DNA of 64,000 nucleotides from Flaccisagitta enflata (lineage: Eukaryota > Chaetognatha > Sagittoidea > Aphragmophora). The notes below the pieces were generated by a model. That model did no database searches. It saw only the letters and a list, made by a program, of their open reading frames with translations, and was not told the origin of the DNA. Each line of letters begins with the position of its first letter. Position 1 is the first letter of the stretch. Positions 28,600-40,134 of this stretch are shown piece by piece. The stretch lies in the NCBI GenBank assembly GCA_965153355.1, contig OZ231128.1, positions 23,250,001 through 23,314,000 on the forward strand. The letters are read 5' to 3'. The translations under genes and the position numbers were made by a program.

Positions 28600-28979
28600 A
28601 TAGACGGAAAGAGAGGAAGAAAGGCAGAATCATGGACCGATAGTCAATTAGTCATACAGAAAGTCAGACAATCACACACGGTGAGACAGACAAGGAGAGA
28701 CAGACAAAGAGAGACAGTCTGAAAGAAAAAGAGACAGAGATAGAAACAGACTGGGACAGATATCAACAGAAAAAGACCAAGACAATGTCAGAGAAACAGC
28801 AGAAAGGCAAAGAGCATCGTTCATCTAAGTGCGGAGAAACAGCGAGAAAGAACGACGAATTGGCGTGTATGAAATACCCATCTTCGAACCATTAGCCACA
28901 AATAGCCGCACATGAAAAACGAGACACAACTCAAGCAACAGGACTCCCTACACATCATGACAACTGACCACGACCAGTC

Positions 28980-29244
28980 TTTCATTCATTCATACATTCA
29001 TTCATTCATTCATTCATTCATTCATTCATTCATTCATTCATTCATTCATTCACTTTTTCATTGATTCATTTATTCATTCATTCATTGATTCATTCATTCA
29101 TTCATTCATTCATTCATTCATTCATTCATTCATTCATTCATTCATTGAATGATTCATTCATTCATTCATTCATTCATTCATTCATTTATTCATTCATTCA
29201 TTCATTCATTCATTCATTCATTCATTCATTCATTCATTCATTTA
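28980..29244 (+). repeat. (ATTC)n microsatellite
   Basis: ATTC tetranucleotides with a few variant units. Confidence 0.97.
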
Positions 29245-29497
29245 TACGACTGTTAACATGACTGACAATGATCTATATCTGTATACGTCTTGTTAACAAT
29301 GAGTTATGGCCAAACGCGAATGTTTGCTTTGCTATGAGAAGAAAAATATAGCAGAAAAAAATCTTTTTATTTCCAAAACGCCATTTTTGAATTTTTTGCC
29401 TTTATAAAGGATTATGCTTGGGATATATCAATGTTATCTTTGCTTTTTCATGAAAAAAAGAATAAAACAGATAAAACATTTCTATTCTTTTCCAATA

Positions 29498-29674
29498 TAG
29501 TTGAACCCCGCTCTAACAGATTTCAGGGGAACAACAAATTTTTTCTGTTATATGTGGAATTCTGTTATTGCCAACTAAGAAACTAAAAGAAATTGACTTG
29601 AAGAGATCATGAATTTGCATCTCTTATAGGTGGAATTCTGTTGGTAGCGGGTCCGTTAGAGCGGGGTTCAACTG
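29498..29674 (+). mobile_element. 177-bp pogo-type MITE
   Basis: Ends TAGTTGAACCCCGCTCTAAC and TTAGAGCGGGGTTCAACTG form a terminal inverted repeat flanked by TA (29496-29497, 29675-29676). Such ends are typical of pogo/Tigger-derived MITEs. Inner copies of GTGGAATTCTGTT extend the symmetry. Confidence 0.87.
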
Positions 29675-30417
29675 TATGCAATAGTTGATTAAACTTGGCA
29701 TATATGCTATATCATTATTATGATTGCTGGAGATTGGCCGTGGTGTTGGGATACTATATTCAACCCAGAACATAGTTCGGCCCACTCTGTTGTCCACCTG
29801 TCCCGTTCTCATTGATAAAAAAGTATGGCAAAGAAAAAAAGTGACGCGGGGTTACAAAATCATGGATTGACAGAGATTCAAGATTCAAGATTAATGAATT
29901 CTATTTGACCCAGACTCCGACACGACAAAATAAAACGATGAAATCAATTGGGGTAACTGGACGAATCAATACGCATATTGACTAAATGAAGAGAAACTAA
30001 TGACATCATCATCTTCTTTGTTCGTCATCTGATAAAAAAAAGTGTCAAAATACATAAGTCAAAAGTTCTACTTATAAAGAAGAAGTAGTCATTTCAAGGT
30101 GAATGCGATACATGTGGTTCGTGGCTGTGGAGGGGGGGATGGTGTGTCGGGAGGTGGAAATAAAAGAATAGTATCATATTGAAAACCAAGCTTCGTATTG
30201 CCGTGACAGTGTGAGAAAGATTCATTGAATGGATGGATGGATGGATGGATGGATAATACTAGACAGTCACGTACATACAGAGAGAGGCGAAGGCAGATGC
30301 AGATGCAGTAACTGAAGTCAACGGTCATTTGGTTAGGTGCGGCCGGCACTGCAGACATTTTCCTCACGGCAATCATTTCAATCCAACACTCGTGAGTTGT
30401 GAGTAATACATTGTTAA

Positions 30418-31624
30418 AACAAGGCCGGATACACGGGCCAAGACGGTGCGCCGAGCGTTACTAATTCTTGGCTATCCCTAGCTCCATCAGACCTATCCCT
30501 AGCTCTATCAGACCATTCTTAGCTCTATCAGACCTATCCCGCCGGGCGTTATTAATCCATAGTTATCCCTAGCTCCATCAGACTTATCCCTAGCTCTATC
30601 AGACCATTCCTAGCTCTATAAGACCATTCCTAGCTCTATAAGACATATTCCGAGCTCTATCAGACCTTTCCCGAGCTCTATCAGACCTATCCCGAGCTCT
30701 ATCAGACCTATCATCAGCTCTTTCAGACCTAACCCCAGCTCTATCAGACCTATCCTCACAGTCGCCCAGAGCTTGACACCAGTTGACCTGAGATGATCGC
30801 CACCAACTTCAGTGGTTTCATGACCCTGATGGTGCATAGATTACATTTCTAGAAAAAATGAAATCTGTTTTGGGGCGCTTTTTACGATATCTTAAAAAAT
30901 AGTACTATTTTATTACATTTTTTACCATAACTCTTTGTGATGAATTTTTTTGATGATTCTGACTGCAGATTTGATCTCAAATGATAGTTTCCGGTTTGTT
31001 TGATATGTCACACTATACACTTTTGCAAAAGAAATAAAAAGTTAAATTTTGTTATTTAACATTGTTTTATATCGTAGTGTGACCAAAAAACAAGTTTTTA
31101 ATTCTTTTGCAAACGTATATAGTGTGACATATCAAACGAACCGGAAACTTTCATCTGAGAATAAATCAGCAGTCAAAATTATCAAAAAAATTTATCACAA
31201 AGAATTATGGTAAAAGATATAGTAAAATAATACTATTTTTTTAGATATCTTAAAAAGCGCCCCAAAACAGATTTCATTTTTTCTAGAAATGTAATCTATG
31301 CACCATCAGGTTAATGAAACTACTGAAGTTGGTGGTGATCATTTCAGGTCAACTGGCGTCAAGCTCTGGGCGACTGTGTCCTAAGACCTATCCGACCTAT
31401 CACCAGACCTATCCGACCTATCCCCAGCTCTATAAGACCTAACCGTAGCTGATTATATTAGTGAATGAAATGACGAGTATCATTTATGATGAACGAAATG
31501 AATTTTCTATTGATTTCAAACATTTTTAGCGATTTTTCATTCGAGCGTGACCGACGGACGGATGGACGGACACACGGACGGACGGACAGAGCTTCTTATA
31601 GAGATGCTATGGCGCATCTTAAAA
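30418..31624 (-). mobile_element. Family A-type element with a 21-bp core, interrupted by a palindrome
   Basis: Opens AACAAGGCCGGATACACGGG with GGTGCGCC at the third-arm position. It continues with 21-bp units (AGCTCTATCAGACCTATCC), is interrupted by 30757-31378, resumes with the same units to about 31445, and closes with GACCGACGGACGG and the hairpin AGATGCTATGGCGCATCT (31602-31619). It links the A terminus to a B-like core. Confidence 0.75.
30757..31378. mobile_element. 622-bp near-perfect palindromic foldback element
   Basis: Arms of about 280 bp start CACAGTCGCCCAGAGCTTGA and end with its inverse, with a loop of about 70 bp near 31036-31102. TCCT borders both ends (30753-30756, 31379-31382), consistent with a 4-bp target duplication. 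The element splits a 21-bp array. No coding frame. Confidence 0.88.
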
Positions 31625-31760
31625 TCATCCTAGCATATTTCTGAATCATTTCCAGTGATTTTTGCTTCTTTTCGAGATTTTCAACTCGAGTGTGACCGAC
31701 CGACCGACCAACCAACCAACAGACAGAGCCTCTCATAGAGGTGCTATGGCGCACCTAAAA
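31625..31760 (-). mobile_element. Family A hairpin-end fragment, GGTGC subfamily
   Basis: Repeats the terminal part of the preceding element (ATTTTTGCTTC..CTCGAGTGTGACCGACC) and ends in hairpin AGGTGCTATGGCGCACCT at 31739-31756. Both stem arms differ from the neighbouring AGATGC..GCATCT hairpin. Confidence 0.8.
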
Positions 31761-31789
31761 AGACTTATAAAGCATGAAAAGAAATTGAA

Positions 31790-31995
31790 AGGTACAAAAG
31801 AATACAAAAGATACAAAAGATATCAAAAGACATCAAAAGATATCAAAAGATATCAAAAGATATCAAAAGATATCAAAATATATCAAAAGATATCAATAGA
31901 TATCAAAAGAAAATAAAAGATATAAAAATAAAACAAAGGAATAACAAAGATATAAAAGAAACAAAAGAAAACAAAAGATACTAAAGAATACAAAA
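31790..31995 (+). repeat. GATATCAAAA / GATACAAAA short tandem array
   Basis: 10-bp units from AGATACAAAAG to AGATATCAAA, decaying toward 31995. Confidence 0.9.
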
Positions 31996-32205
31996 GAAAA
32001 TATAAGATAAAAGATTGGCCAAATAATCGACAGACAATGGACATTGAGCAAAAATGAAAACAGGCGTTTACAGAAAACGCAAAACCCACGCTTGCCACCT
32101 GCACCAATCCCACAAATTCTAGTCATTCAATGCCCATTTGTTAACTCCATTCTTCCCTTCAAACATTGTAAACAGAAAATCTTTAAAATAACCTTCAATC
32201 GTGGA

Positions 32206-32216
32206 GAAATATATTA
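32206..32216 (+). promoter_or_regulatory. Possible TATA-like element of the secreted-protein gene
   Basis: AAATATATTAC lies about 60 bp before the start codon, a plausible TATA position for a short 5' UTR. AT-rich sequence is common here, so this is tentative. Confidence 0.25.
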
Positions 32217-32271
32217 CATTCCCAAGTGTCAAAGGAAACGTTTAAACGTCAAAGGAAACATCACCAAAATC

Positions 32272-34273
32272 ATGAATTTCTCGATGGTGGTCGCGGTGTT
32301 GATTCCAGTACTTATACTGAGGTAATGATATTACTGCAATACCTTTCGCGCGGTCTTAATAAATTCGTGTATTGATTAATGATAATAATGAAGAAATTTG
32401 ATAGATGCTACGTACGTTTCATAGATAAATCGTTGCTGGATTGAATCTCTTAAGATTGTCTATTTTTTTTCTGTTAGAGGCTCTGCCCTTCAGTTTGTCC
32501 GCCATAAATGACTTCTTACACCTTACGCCGTCCATTCAATCTCTGTAAAGGTGTCACTGCGAATATAGTAGCGTGGGGATGGGCAGGGATAGTGATAGAA
32601 TAGACTTATCATTGTATCAAACATTTAGGCGAGATCCGCCTGTAATTGCTAAAAAAATCCAGCCTTTACGACAGATGGACTGACAAACAGATGGACTGAC
32701 AAAAAGACGATCCAAACGACCGACAAAGAGGGTTATATCTGCAGGGTCGCGTGAACACGACTAAATAACATAAGACAGTGGTCTTCCGAAGGCAACATTT
32801 GTGTTTCATGGGGGACCAAAATTGAAAAATGAAGATGTGTAAAACTGAATGATTATGATAAAATAATCATAGATGTAAGTCATGATAGATATTTTTTTTG
32901 CATGCTTTGCACTTATTAACAAAAAAGAACCTAATTAAGATAAAATTGATGAAAAAAATCTACAGCAAATTACTAAGAATTTCATTTTTGGTCAGTGACC
33001 AAGGAGCGGTTGAAATTATAAATTTGCATAGAAAATGAAAAAATGGAAAAATAGAAAACATAGTTCTCCTTAAAAATCATTTACAGAGAGAACTATGTTT
33101 TTGGATATGCAAAATTTCCCTTTACTAGACAGTAATATAATTTCAACCGCAGGCAAGAATAAAAAAATGTAAACAAGATTTTACAAAAAACCTTGATTCT
33201 CTTGTATATTTTCAGATGAATTGCATAGTTAAAATTACTTTTGAAGTCAGAATATGAAAAAAATGCATACATAAAGTGTCTTTGGAGACAATTTCTCTTC
33301 TAAAAGCATTTGAGTACCATCATTATCTCGATACTGATGCAAAAAGTATGGTGAAACGCATGATTTTCCTTCAAAAATTTGCCGTCATAAAGTTTCTGTT
33401 GGGTCCATGACTTTTCTTTGGTAAGCATACCATCAAGAATGTTTCAGCAGCGCGGAACTGTTTGGATCATTTTGACAATTAATTTTTCCCTTTTTAATCC
33501 AATTTTAGTCATCAAGCAAGCCCCGCTGCTTTGAACGCGAAGAGCGAAGACGATGCATCTTTGGTCCTGGCCGAGGCAAGGCGTGGTAAATGTAAGTTTA
33601 TTGGGGAGAGTAAAAGCGGAGAAAAGAAAAGAAATACAAGAAGCTTTCAGGGCGATTGATCGAAAAAAGGACCCACAGACCCACAGAGTATCATACCAGG
33701 CCTGTGTATAATTGAGTTTCCTCCCCTCCCCGTGGGGAGGGGGATTCCAAAGGGTTTGGAGATGGGGAAGGAAATCAAAGGGGGAAAAATGATTTTTTTG
33801 TGATTGATTTTCTCATTTTGAATTCACTAGATATCTTGTTAAAGGTTTTGTTCCATGAAATTGTTACTATTGGCGATGAGATCGACTAATCTATAGCTAT
33901 TATTTTGTTAACTCTTATCTGTCATCCTATTTTCTCCTTCTTCCTCACTTTCCTTTTCCAATTCTTTTATCTTTCAGACATCGCCCCAGGTCTTCTTTTT
34001 CATGAAATCACGACGTGCTTGGCAAATGGAGTAGGCGGAAATTCAGGGAGTGTGTTCCTCGATCTCATAGATACGGCATGGAAATTGCTAACGGAAGGCG
34101 GAGAAATTCAGAAGATGTTGGATCTTATTGAACAATTAAGGAAAGATTTTACCATGCCCCCTTACCCTTATTTGGACGGGCTCAAAAGGTTTTGTGATGC
34201 AGATGTTCTGAAACTGTTTCCTCAAATCATGAAAGCGTGTAAGGCGCAATGCGTTTTGGATATCTTAGGATAA
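32272..34273 (+). CDS. Three-exon gene for a small secreted four-cysteine protein, family not recognised
   Basis: Coding exons 32272-32321, 33509-33591 and 33978-34273 join to 142 codons ending in TAA. Intron 1 is GTAATG..TTTTAG (phase 2) and intron 2 is GTAAGT..TTTCAG (phase 1); both preserve the frame, the main reason to accept the model. The start ATG has A at -3 and opens a typical signal peptide (residues 1 to about 20, core VVAVLIPVLIL), so the product should enter the secretory pathway. Residues 28-40 are acidic and alanine-rich and lead to Arg41-Arg42, a possible proprotein-convertase site. The remainder (46-142) looks mostly helical, with cysteines at 58, 117, 132 and 136 that could form two disulfides, and a PPYPY turn at 105-109. 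Intron 1 carries a family A remnant and a small foldback; intron 2 carries a family C fragment. I do not recognise the family; a peptide precursor or secreted effector is possible, but no function is assigned. Confidence 0.8.
32669..32765 (-). mobile_element. Family A remnant in intron 1
   Basis: GACAGATGGACTGACAAACA core and a broken hairpin GGTCGCGTGAACACGACTAAA. Confidence 0.6.
33006..33150. mobile_element. 145-bp foldback in intron 1
   Basis: GCGGTTGAAATTATA and its inverse TATAATTTCAACCGC bound an inner hairpin AACATAGTTCTC..GAGAACTATGTT. Confidence 0.75.
33697..33800 (+). mobile_element. Family C fragment in intron 2
   Basis: CAGGCCTGTGTATAATTGAG, a CCCCGTGGGG hairpin and GAAGGAAATCAAAGGGGG match the left part of family C; the right end is absent. 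Confidence 0.7.
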
Positions 34274-34646
34274 TAAGTTTTTTCATCCAAGAAATAAGCG
34301 TCCGAAAAATGTACGGCTGATCTTTTGTAAAGAGAAGATAACATGGGGCATGCAAAGCGTGTAAACAAATGATATTATGAATATAATTGATGTTTTTAAT
34401 GCAGGCAAGTTATAGGAATTTCTGTTTTCTTTTTCTACTGGTTGCTGTGAAAATACTCATCCCATTGAAAATTACCAAAATATGAACATCTTGTCTCAGA
34501 ATCATATTCTTTGCAATTTTCTTACAGGAGATTCTATGATAACATGGGTTGTCTGGCTGTAGCTAGGGAGCATATTAAACACTGAATACACCTTGCAGCG
34601 GCATAATGCTTAGCAAAACGTGCATTGAAAGTAATTGCATGTCTAC

Positions 34647-34662
34647 AATAAAAAAATAAAGA
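34647..34662 (+). promoter_or_regulatory. Candidate polyadenylation signals of the secreted-protein gene
   Basis: AATAAA at 34647-34652 and a second AATAAA just after it are the first canonical signals downstream of the stop at 34273. They imply a 3' UTR of roughly 390 nt. Confidence 0.45.
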
Positions 34663-35150
34663 ATTCCATTGACTTGCCTGATTCAAATATCACTTATCTA
34701 TTTGCGCACAATACAAGCCTTGTGTGTTATCTTGAGTCTAAAGGAAATCTACGTTGTTCACCAATTCAGTCTCTTAGATTGGATTATGACGAGATTAATC
34801 TATTCTCTAATGAAGTATTTTAGAATTGTCTTGCATAAAAGACGTCTTTTGTGACCAAAATATAATTGTAAGAAGTGTTGATTTCATTTTTCTTAATATC
34901 ATTGTTGTAGCAAAGTAAATATCTTAGTTAGCATCATCATTCAACGTTGTTACCATCGATTTGTCCTTGCAATGGTATGGTTGGCAATGATTGTGATAAA
35001 GCAATGGTGGAAATTGAAGTTGTGGATGTAGTTGGGACTATATAGGTGGCTTGGGGCTCGTCAGGGGCTTATTTCCCATCAGGGTGGGATTTGGTGGTCT
35101 GTGTGCTATGGCTATGGTGGATAGGGCGGATTTAATGAGGGTCAAAATCT
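34663..35150. other. Intergenic DNA, nothing recognised
   Basis: Two overlapping 61-62 aa frames lack any domain. Confidence 0.5.
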
Positions 35151-35154
35151 TGTT

Positions 35155-35457
<303 letters not shown>

Positions 35458-35513
35458 AACGTATTCGTTCATTGATCGACGCTTACAAACGATATGAAGT
35501 CGAAAATAAATCG

Positions 35514-36498
35514 GTTGTATTGTAGTATTGTATTTGGCAAATGAGGTGGTTAATACATTAATAAAATCGATAAAAGAGAAGACAAAGATAAAATTACAAA
35601 ATTAAAGCAAAAATGTAAAGGCACCATCTGCCATGGAATGCTCAAAAAAATCCGTAGATTTGTTTCCATTGAGGTCCACATAGCTTAACGATGTTAAAAG
35701 AATAAACTAAAGCATAAACTAAAAATCCGCGGCCATTTCGTCAAAACTTGAAGCAACCTAGTAAAAATGAAAGTCATAGGGCCTGAAGATATCGTCGGAG
35801 ACTAGACTTGAAGACGGGCAAAGATTGAGACTCCTTAAGTTGGGTCGGGAGAGAATTCCAATCAGCTATAACACTCTGTTCAAAAGTACCCGTCGGGCTA
35901 CGACAAAGCGCGAGAGAGAAATTGACATGACTTTGTCTAAGATTATGAGAGTGAATTTTTGAAATACCAAAAAATTCGTCCGAGATGTAAGAGGGGGACA
36001 GGCCATTTCTCACCTTGTAAGCATGGGTTAAACTAAAAAAGGAATCCCGTTGAGAAAAGGGAAGCCAATTCAACTCTAAAAGCTCTTGATTACCGATGTG
36101 AGCACGAGAATTCAAACCAAGAGAAAAGCGAGCGCATTTTCTTTGCAACACGTGAAGGCTATCGCGTAAAACCTTGGACAGACCAGAATACCAAGATGGG
36201 GAACAATATTCAATGCATGAAAAAATCAAGGATTGGCATAGAAGTTTACGAACATGCTGGTTCATAAAACGGGCGTTACGAAAAAGAAAATTAAGCTTAG
36301 AACCAGCTTTTTTTAAAAGTTTATCCACGTGCATGGTGAAGTCCATGTACTGATCAAGCAAAACACCGAGATGTGACCCTTTTGACAACAGAACCATCTA
36401 ACATAATATCAAAGTTAACACCAGTTTTCAATTTCCGTTTTGGACCAAAAAGGATACACTCAATTTTTTCCAAGATGCAATGATAGACGATTATCGAC
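35514..36498 (-). mobile_element. 5'-truncated LINE fragment, end of reverse transcriptase and C-terminal region
   Basis: Read on the minus strand, 36490 to about 36360 encodes the RT stretch around KIECILFGPKRKLK. A one-base frameshift near 36360-36400 then moves the frame to LGVLLDQYMDF, and the rest runs to a stop at 35774. The C-terminal part has the usual non-LTR signatures: a helical region ending LQRKCARFSLGL, an HIG..ELL.LNWLPFSQR motif, and a tail with ADWNSLPTQLKES. The 3' UTR (35773 to about 35533) ends in a short ATACA-type repeat at 35514-35532. The upstream RT palm and endonuclease are missing and the fragment abuts an AGCCA repeat, so it is a dead, 5'-truncated copy. The C-terminus suggests the Jockey/CR1/L2 group; the clade is not resolved. 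Confidence 0.88.
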
Positions 36499-36553
36499 AA
36501 GCCATGCCAAGCCAAGCCAAGCCAAGCCAAGCCAAGCCAAGCCAAGCCAAGCC
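36499..36553 (+). repeat. (AGCCA)n pentanucleotide repeat
   Basis: About ten AGCCA units at the truncation point of the LINE. Confidence 0.95.
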
Positions 36554-36670
36554 ATGCCCTTGCTGTTTTTGTATTCTGTGTATTTCTTTTAAAAGCAATG
36601 AGAGATAGTTAGGCGCTTCTGTGTATTTTCTTCCTTTCCCGGTTTTTTTTTTTGCATGTTTTTGTATCTC

Positions 36671-36853
36671 TTTTTTGGGCAGCGGCCTGTTTAGCTACTC
36701 CTGGCCTCAAATAGATCCTTCTAGGCCTCAAATCAGCCCTGTATGGAATCATAGGTCATCGGCTGCTCCGGGGCCGCTGCCCTATTAACCCTAGTGATCA
36801 AAGATTACCGATAAAATAAATAAACCGCTGACCAAATGACGCTTGAGCGACCT
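36671..36853 (+). mobile_element. Family B element, minimal copy with about two core units
   Basis: TTTTTTGGGCAGCGGCC left arm, two GGCCTCAAAT units, right arm ATAGGTCATCGGC..GGGGCCGCTGCCC, tail AACCGCTGACCAAATGA and the hairpin CGCTTGAGCG (36840-36849). Confidence 0.8.
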
Positions 36854-36974
36854 GTTATTTCCATATTAGCTAGCCTGTATGTATACTAAATGTGTCTATT
36901 TATGGATAAAGCACGATCAGGAATTTGCAAAAGAAAACATGCAAAAAAGAGTCAATTCTACACACGACTTGACA

Positions 36975-37240
36975 TGACATTGTAGACGCGAACTGACGTT
37001 AATGCCACGTGTTTTCTGTCATTTTCATATACGACATGGCATTGTATACGTAAAGAGACGTAAACGCCACGTGGTTCCTGTCATTTTCATATACAACAGG
37101 ACATGGCGTTGTAGATGTTTACAGACGCTAACGCCACGTGGTTCCAGTCATTTTCATATACAACATGACGTGGCGTTGAAGACGCTAACAGACGTTAACG
37201 CCACGTGGTTCCTGTCATTTTCATATACGACATGGCAGTT
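36975..37240 (+). repeat. Minisatellite of 62-67 bp units, each with GCCACGTG
   Basis: GCCACGTG lies at 37004, 37066, 37133 and 37200. Each is followed by a CTGTCATTTTCATATAC variant and ACATGGC. Confidence 0.9.
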
Positions 37241-37960
37241 TTCACGAGTCACTCGCCCTTTTCTCTCTCTCATCATCATGCGCCATCCAACTTTACGACT
37301 GCGGCAACGACTGAATCAACTACCATTTCCACATTTCTACACCCAAACTCCGCTTTTTCTTCGGGGTTGGTTCACAGTATTGACCCAACGTGTAACTTGT
37401 TTATTTGCTCACATAATTTGTGTTTGAAATCACTACCATTCTTAGACCTTATATTAAAAGTACACGAAGAAAACCTTTTTCTGACCATTTGTTTAAAACG
37501 GATTGTTCATTCCACATTTCGTTGACCAAACTTTGTTCTTTCTTTGAGGTTAGTTCAGTTTTGTATAAACCAGTCACACTCTCATTCGTTCTGTTTATTT
37601 GTTTGTTTTACTCACGCTTGATGCTGGATCAATTGAGTCTCACCATAACCAACATAAGTGCAGGGCTTCAGCTCCTGTTGTGTTACAAACTAAAATGATC
37701 AAACAAATGTAATGAACGGGAACGCGACCAAGGTCGGTCTTCACTTTCCCAAGTGCGCCAACCTCGGAGGAAGCGCGAGCGTGTACATGCGTGCGCGTGC
37801 ACAAGCGTGTGAGTGTGCGTGTGTGTGAAAAAAAAGTATGGTTCTACTTTTACACGCATTTCTGCAACAACTCTCGCTCTGACTTACGCGCAATTTAACG
37901 CGGCATGAAGAGAGACGTCGGTGAAAAAGGCGGCAACGGCGGACGTGGCCGTGGAAAAGG
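37241..37960. other. Intergenic DNA, nothing recognised
   Basis: Frames of about 90-140 codons overlap each other and the adjacent minisatellite; none has a recognisable domain. Confidence 0.45.
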
Positions 37961-38255
37961 AAGTAGTGGTGGTGGGGGAGGTTGCTGTGGTGAAGGAGGA
38001 AGTGTGGTGGCAGTGGCGGCGGTGGGGGAGATTGCTGTGGTGAAGGAGGAAGTGTGGTGGCAGTGGCGGCGGTGGTGATGGAGGAGGTTGCTGTGGTGAA
38101 GGAGGAAGTGTGGTGGCAGTGGCGGCGGTGGTGGTGGTGGAGGTTGCTGTGGTGAAGGAGGAAGTGTGGTGGCAGTGGCGGCGGTGGTGGTGGAGGAGGT
38201 TACTGTGGTGAAGGAGGAAGTGTGGTGACGGTGGTGGTGGTGGACTGGTGGTGGT
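37961..38255 (+). repeat. GGT-rich minisatellite, unit about 55-65 bp
   Basis: Five units of GTTGCTGTGGTGAAGGAGGA..GTGTGGTGGCAGTGGCGGCG. A proline/histidine-rich frame on the minus strand follows the repeat and is not accepted as a gene. Confidence 0.9.
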
Positions 38256-39345
38256 GGAGGAGCAGATGGCGGTTTAGACATGATAACTGTGGTCTGTGGT
38301 GGTTGTAATCGTGGTGGAGCCGTGGTGGCACAATGACCGCGGCTAAGACAGCTGTTGCCACCTATGAATTACTGGTGAGGAGTCTCTCATTATCAGCGCG
38401 TAGATCCGCTCTTACGTTTCCTGCGCAGAAATATCAAATAATGATGGATACGGATTACGGAGCATTCGCTTGTGCAGGAAAGGACAATAAAAAAATGCGA
38501 ATCGTGTGCGCGCTACGCATATACACTTCGCACTGCACATTTCATCTAGGCTAAGCGGACCATGTGCACCGTGCACGCATGATGATGTTTCTATTTTTTC
38601 TTTCTTTGTGTGTGTGACACGAACGTCGCAAGAGACGCATTTCCGCTGCCATTAGTCTATCTCTCACAAATTGCCGCTTTAAAAACGACGTAGAGGAAAA
38701 AACCACCGACCTTCGTCATTCTTTAGGGCCTGCGGTTTCAAAGAGGGACAACAACCAGGATGACGTAGTGAAGGTTGCTTTTTTTTTCAAATTCTGAAGT
38801 TTAGATGCAGTTGCAATAGTTTCTTCAAATAGATGCATGTTTATATGTATGGTCACGTCTTGGGCTATATCACCAGTCAGTCAGTCATTCAATCGTTCAC
38901 CTATTTTCTTACTCACTCACTCATGCACTCACTTTTTAGTAGGCCATAGTTATGAGGTTTTATTCATTTCTTAAAGACAGTTTGGGGACGTCTTGGAGAC
39001 CCGTACGTTACATTCATACATTATGTAATAGAGTGGGCTCAATTTGGGCGTTCGAATGAAACGCTATTTCCAAGCACTATTCATCGATTTGGACTCGATC
39101 TAGGCGCTTCATAATCAATGCTGTATTTTTATAGAATTGATAGTAGTTATCATGAGAGAAATTTCTTCAATAGTCCTTCTATACAACTAACGCGTTGATT
39201 ACGAAATGCCTGGATCAAGTCCAGATCGATTTTCCAATGAGATTGGGCTCTTAATTATGCATATGGAATATAAAAATGCTTGAAAATAATGATTAACTGT
39301 ACATGTGTAATGCCCAATTTGTAGCCACTCTATCAAGTAAGGTTC
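38256..39345. other. Intergenic DNA, nothing recognised
   Basis: Short CAGT and CACT runs at about 38875-38935; otherwise no structure found. Confidence 0.5.
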
Positions 39346-40127
39346 CTTTTTAGTCACGTGCACGCGACTCTACAACCCGCTTTGTCCGTCGGTCGGTCCT
39401 GTAGAACACAGGGGGACTTTCGTTCGTCCGTTTGTTCGTTCGTTCGTCCCCCCCTCTGGCCTCTGAGACCTCAGATTTGGCCTTTAAGGCCTCAAATCCA
39501 GCTTCTCAGGCCTCAAATCCAGCCTCTCAGGCCTCAAATCCAGTCTCTCAGGCCTCAAATCCAGCCTCTCAGGCCTCAAATCCAGCCTCTCAGGCCTCAA
39601 GTCCTGTCTCTCCGGCCTCAAATCCGGCCTCTCAGGCCTCAAATCCAACCTCTCAGGCCTCAAATCCAACCTCTCAGGCCTCAAATTAGGCTTCTCAGGC
39701 CTCAAATCCAAATTCTCATGCCTCGAACCTGGCCTCTCGGGCTTCAAATTAGGCCTCTCAGGCCTCAAATCAGCTATCTAAGCCTCAATTTATTGCTCCC
39801 AGGCTTCAAATCAGTCCTCTGACCTTTCATGCCTTAATCCAGCTCTCTCAAGCCTCAAGTCAGCCCTTTCAAGCTTCCGATTGGCATTCTGAGGCCTTAC
39901 ATCTGCCTTCTCAGACCTCAGTTTAGGCTCTTAAAGGCCTTCAGTAAGCCCTCTATAGCATCTCATCCACATCTTCAGGCAGGACGAACGAAAGTCCCCC
40001 TGTGTTCTACAGGACTTCGTCCCCTTCGGGGCCGCTGCCCTGCTTCCCCTCACTCCAATTCACAATCACTCAAAGCAGGGCAACGGGTATCGCTGACCAC
40101 ATATTGCCCTTGGGCGACCTGTTTCCC
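39346..40127 (+). mobile_element. Chimeric A/B element with a 33-bp inverted repeat around a 21-bp array
   Basis: Starts with a family A terminus (TTTTTAGTCACGTGCACGCGACTC, GGTCGGTC). It then has TCCTGTAGAACACAGGGGGA..TTTCGTTCGTCC, mirrored at 39981-40014. The core is about 18 units of 21 bp (CAGGCCTCAAATCCAGCCTCT). It closes with the family B right arm (CCTTCGGGGCCGCTGCCC) and tail with hairpin TTGCCCTTGGGCGA (40104-40117). Confidence 0.85.
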
Positions 40128-40134
40128 TTAAACG

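Noticed and set aside
30418-30450. Family A as a tRNA-derived SINE read from AACAAGGCCGG
   Set aside because: No A-box/B-box pair was found, the A-run at the other end is only about 5 bases in most copies, and no target duplications are visible.
32272-34273. Calling the secreted four-cysteine protein a toxin or hormone
   Set aside because: A signal peptide, dibasic site and cysteines are not specific; no known family signature is visible.
37895-38281. Proline/histidine-rich 128-aa frame on the minus strand
   Set aside because: It follows the GGT-rich minisatellite, with no splice signals or domain.
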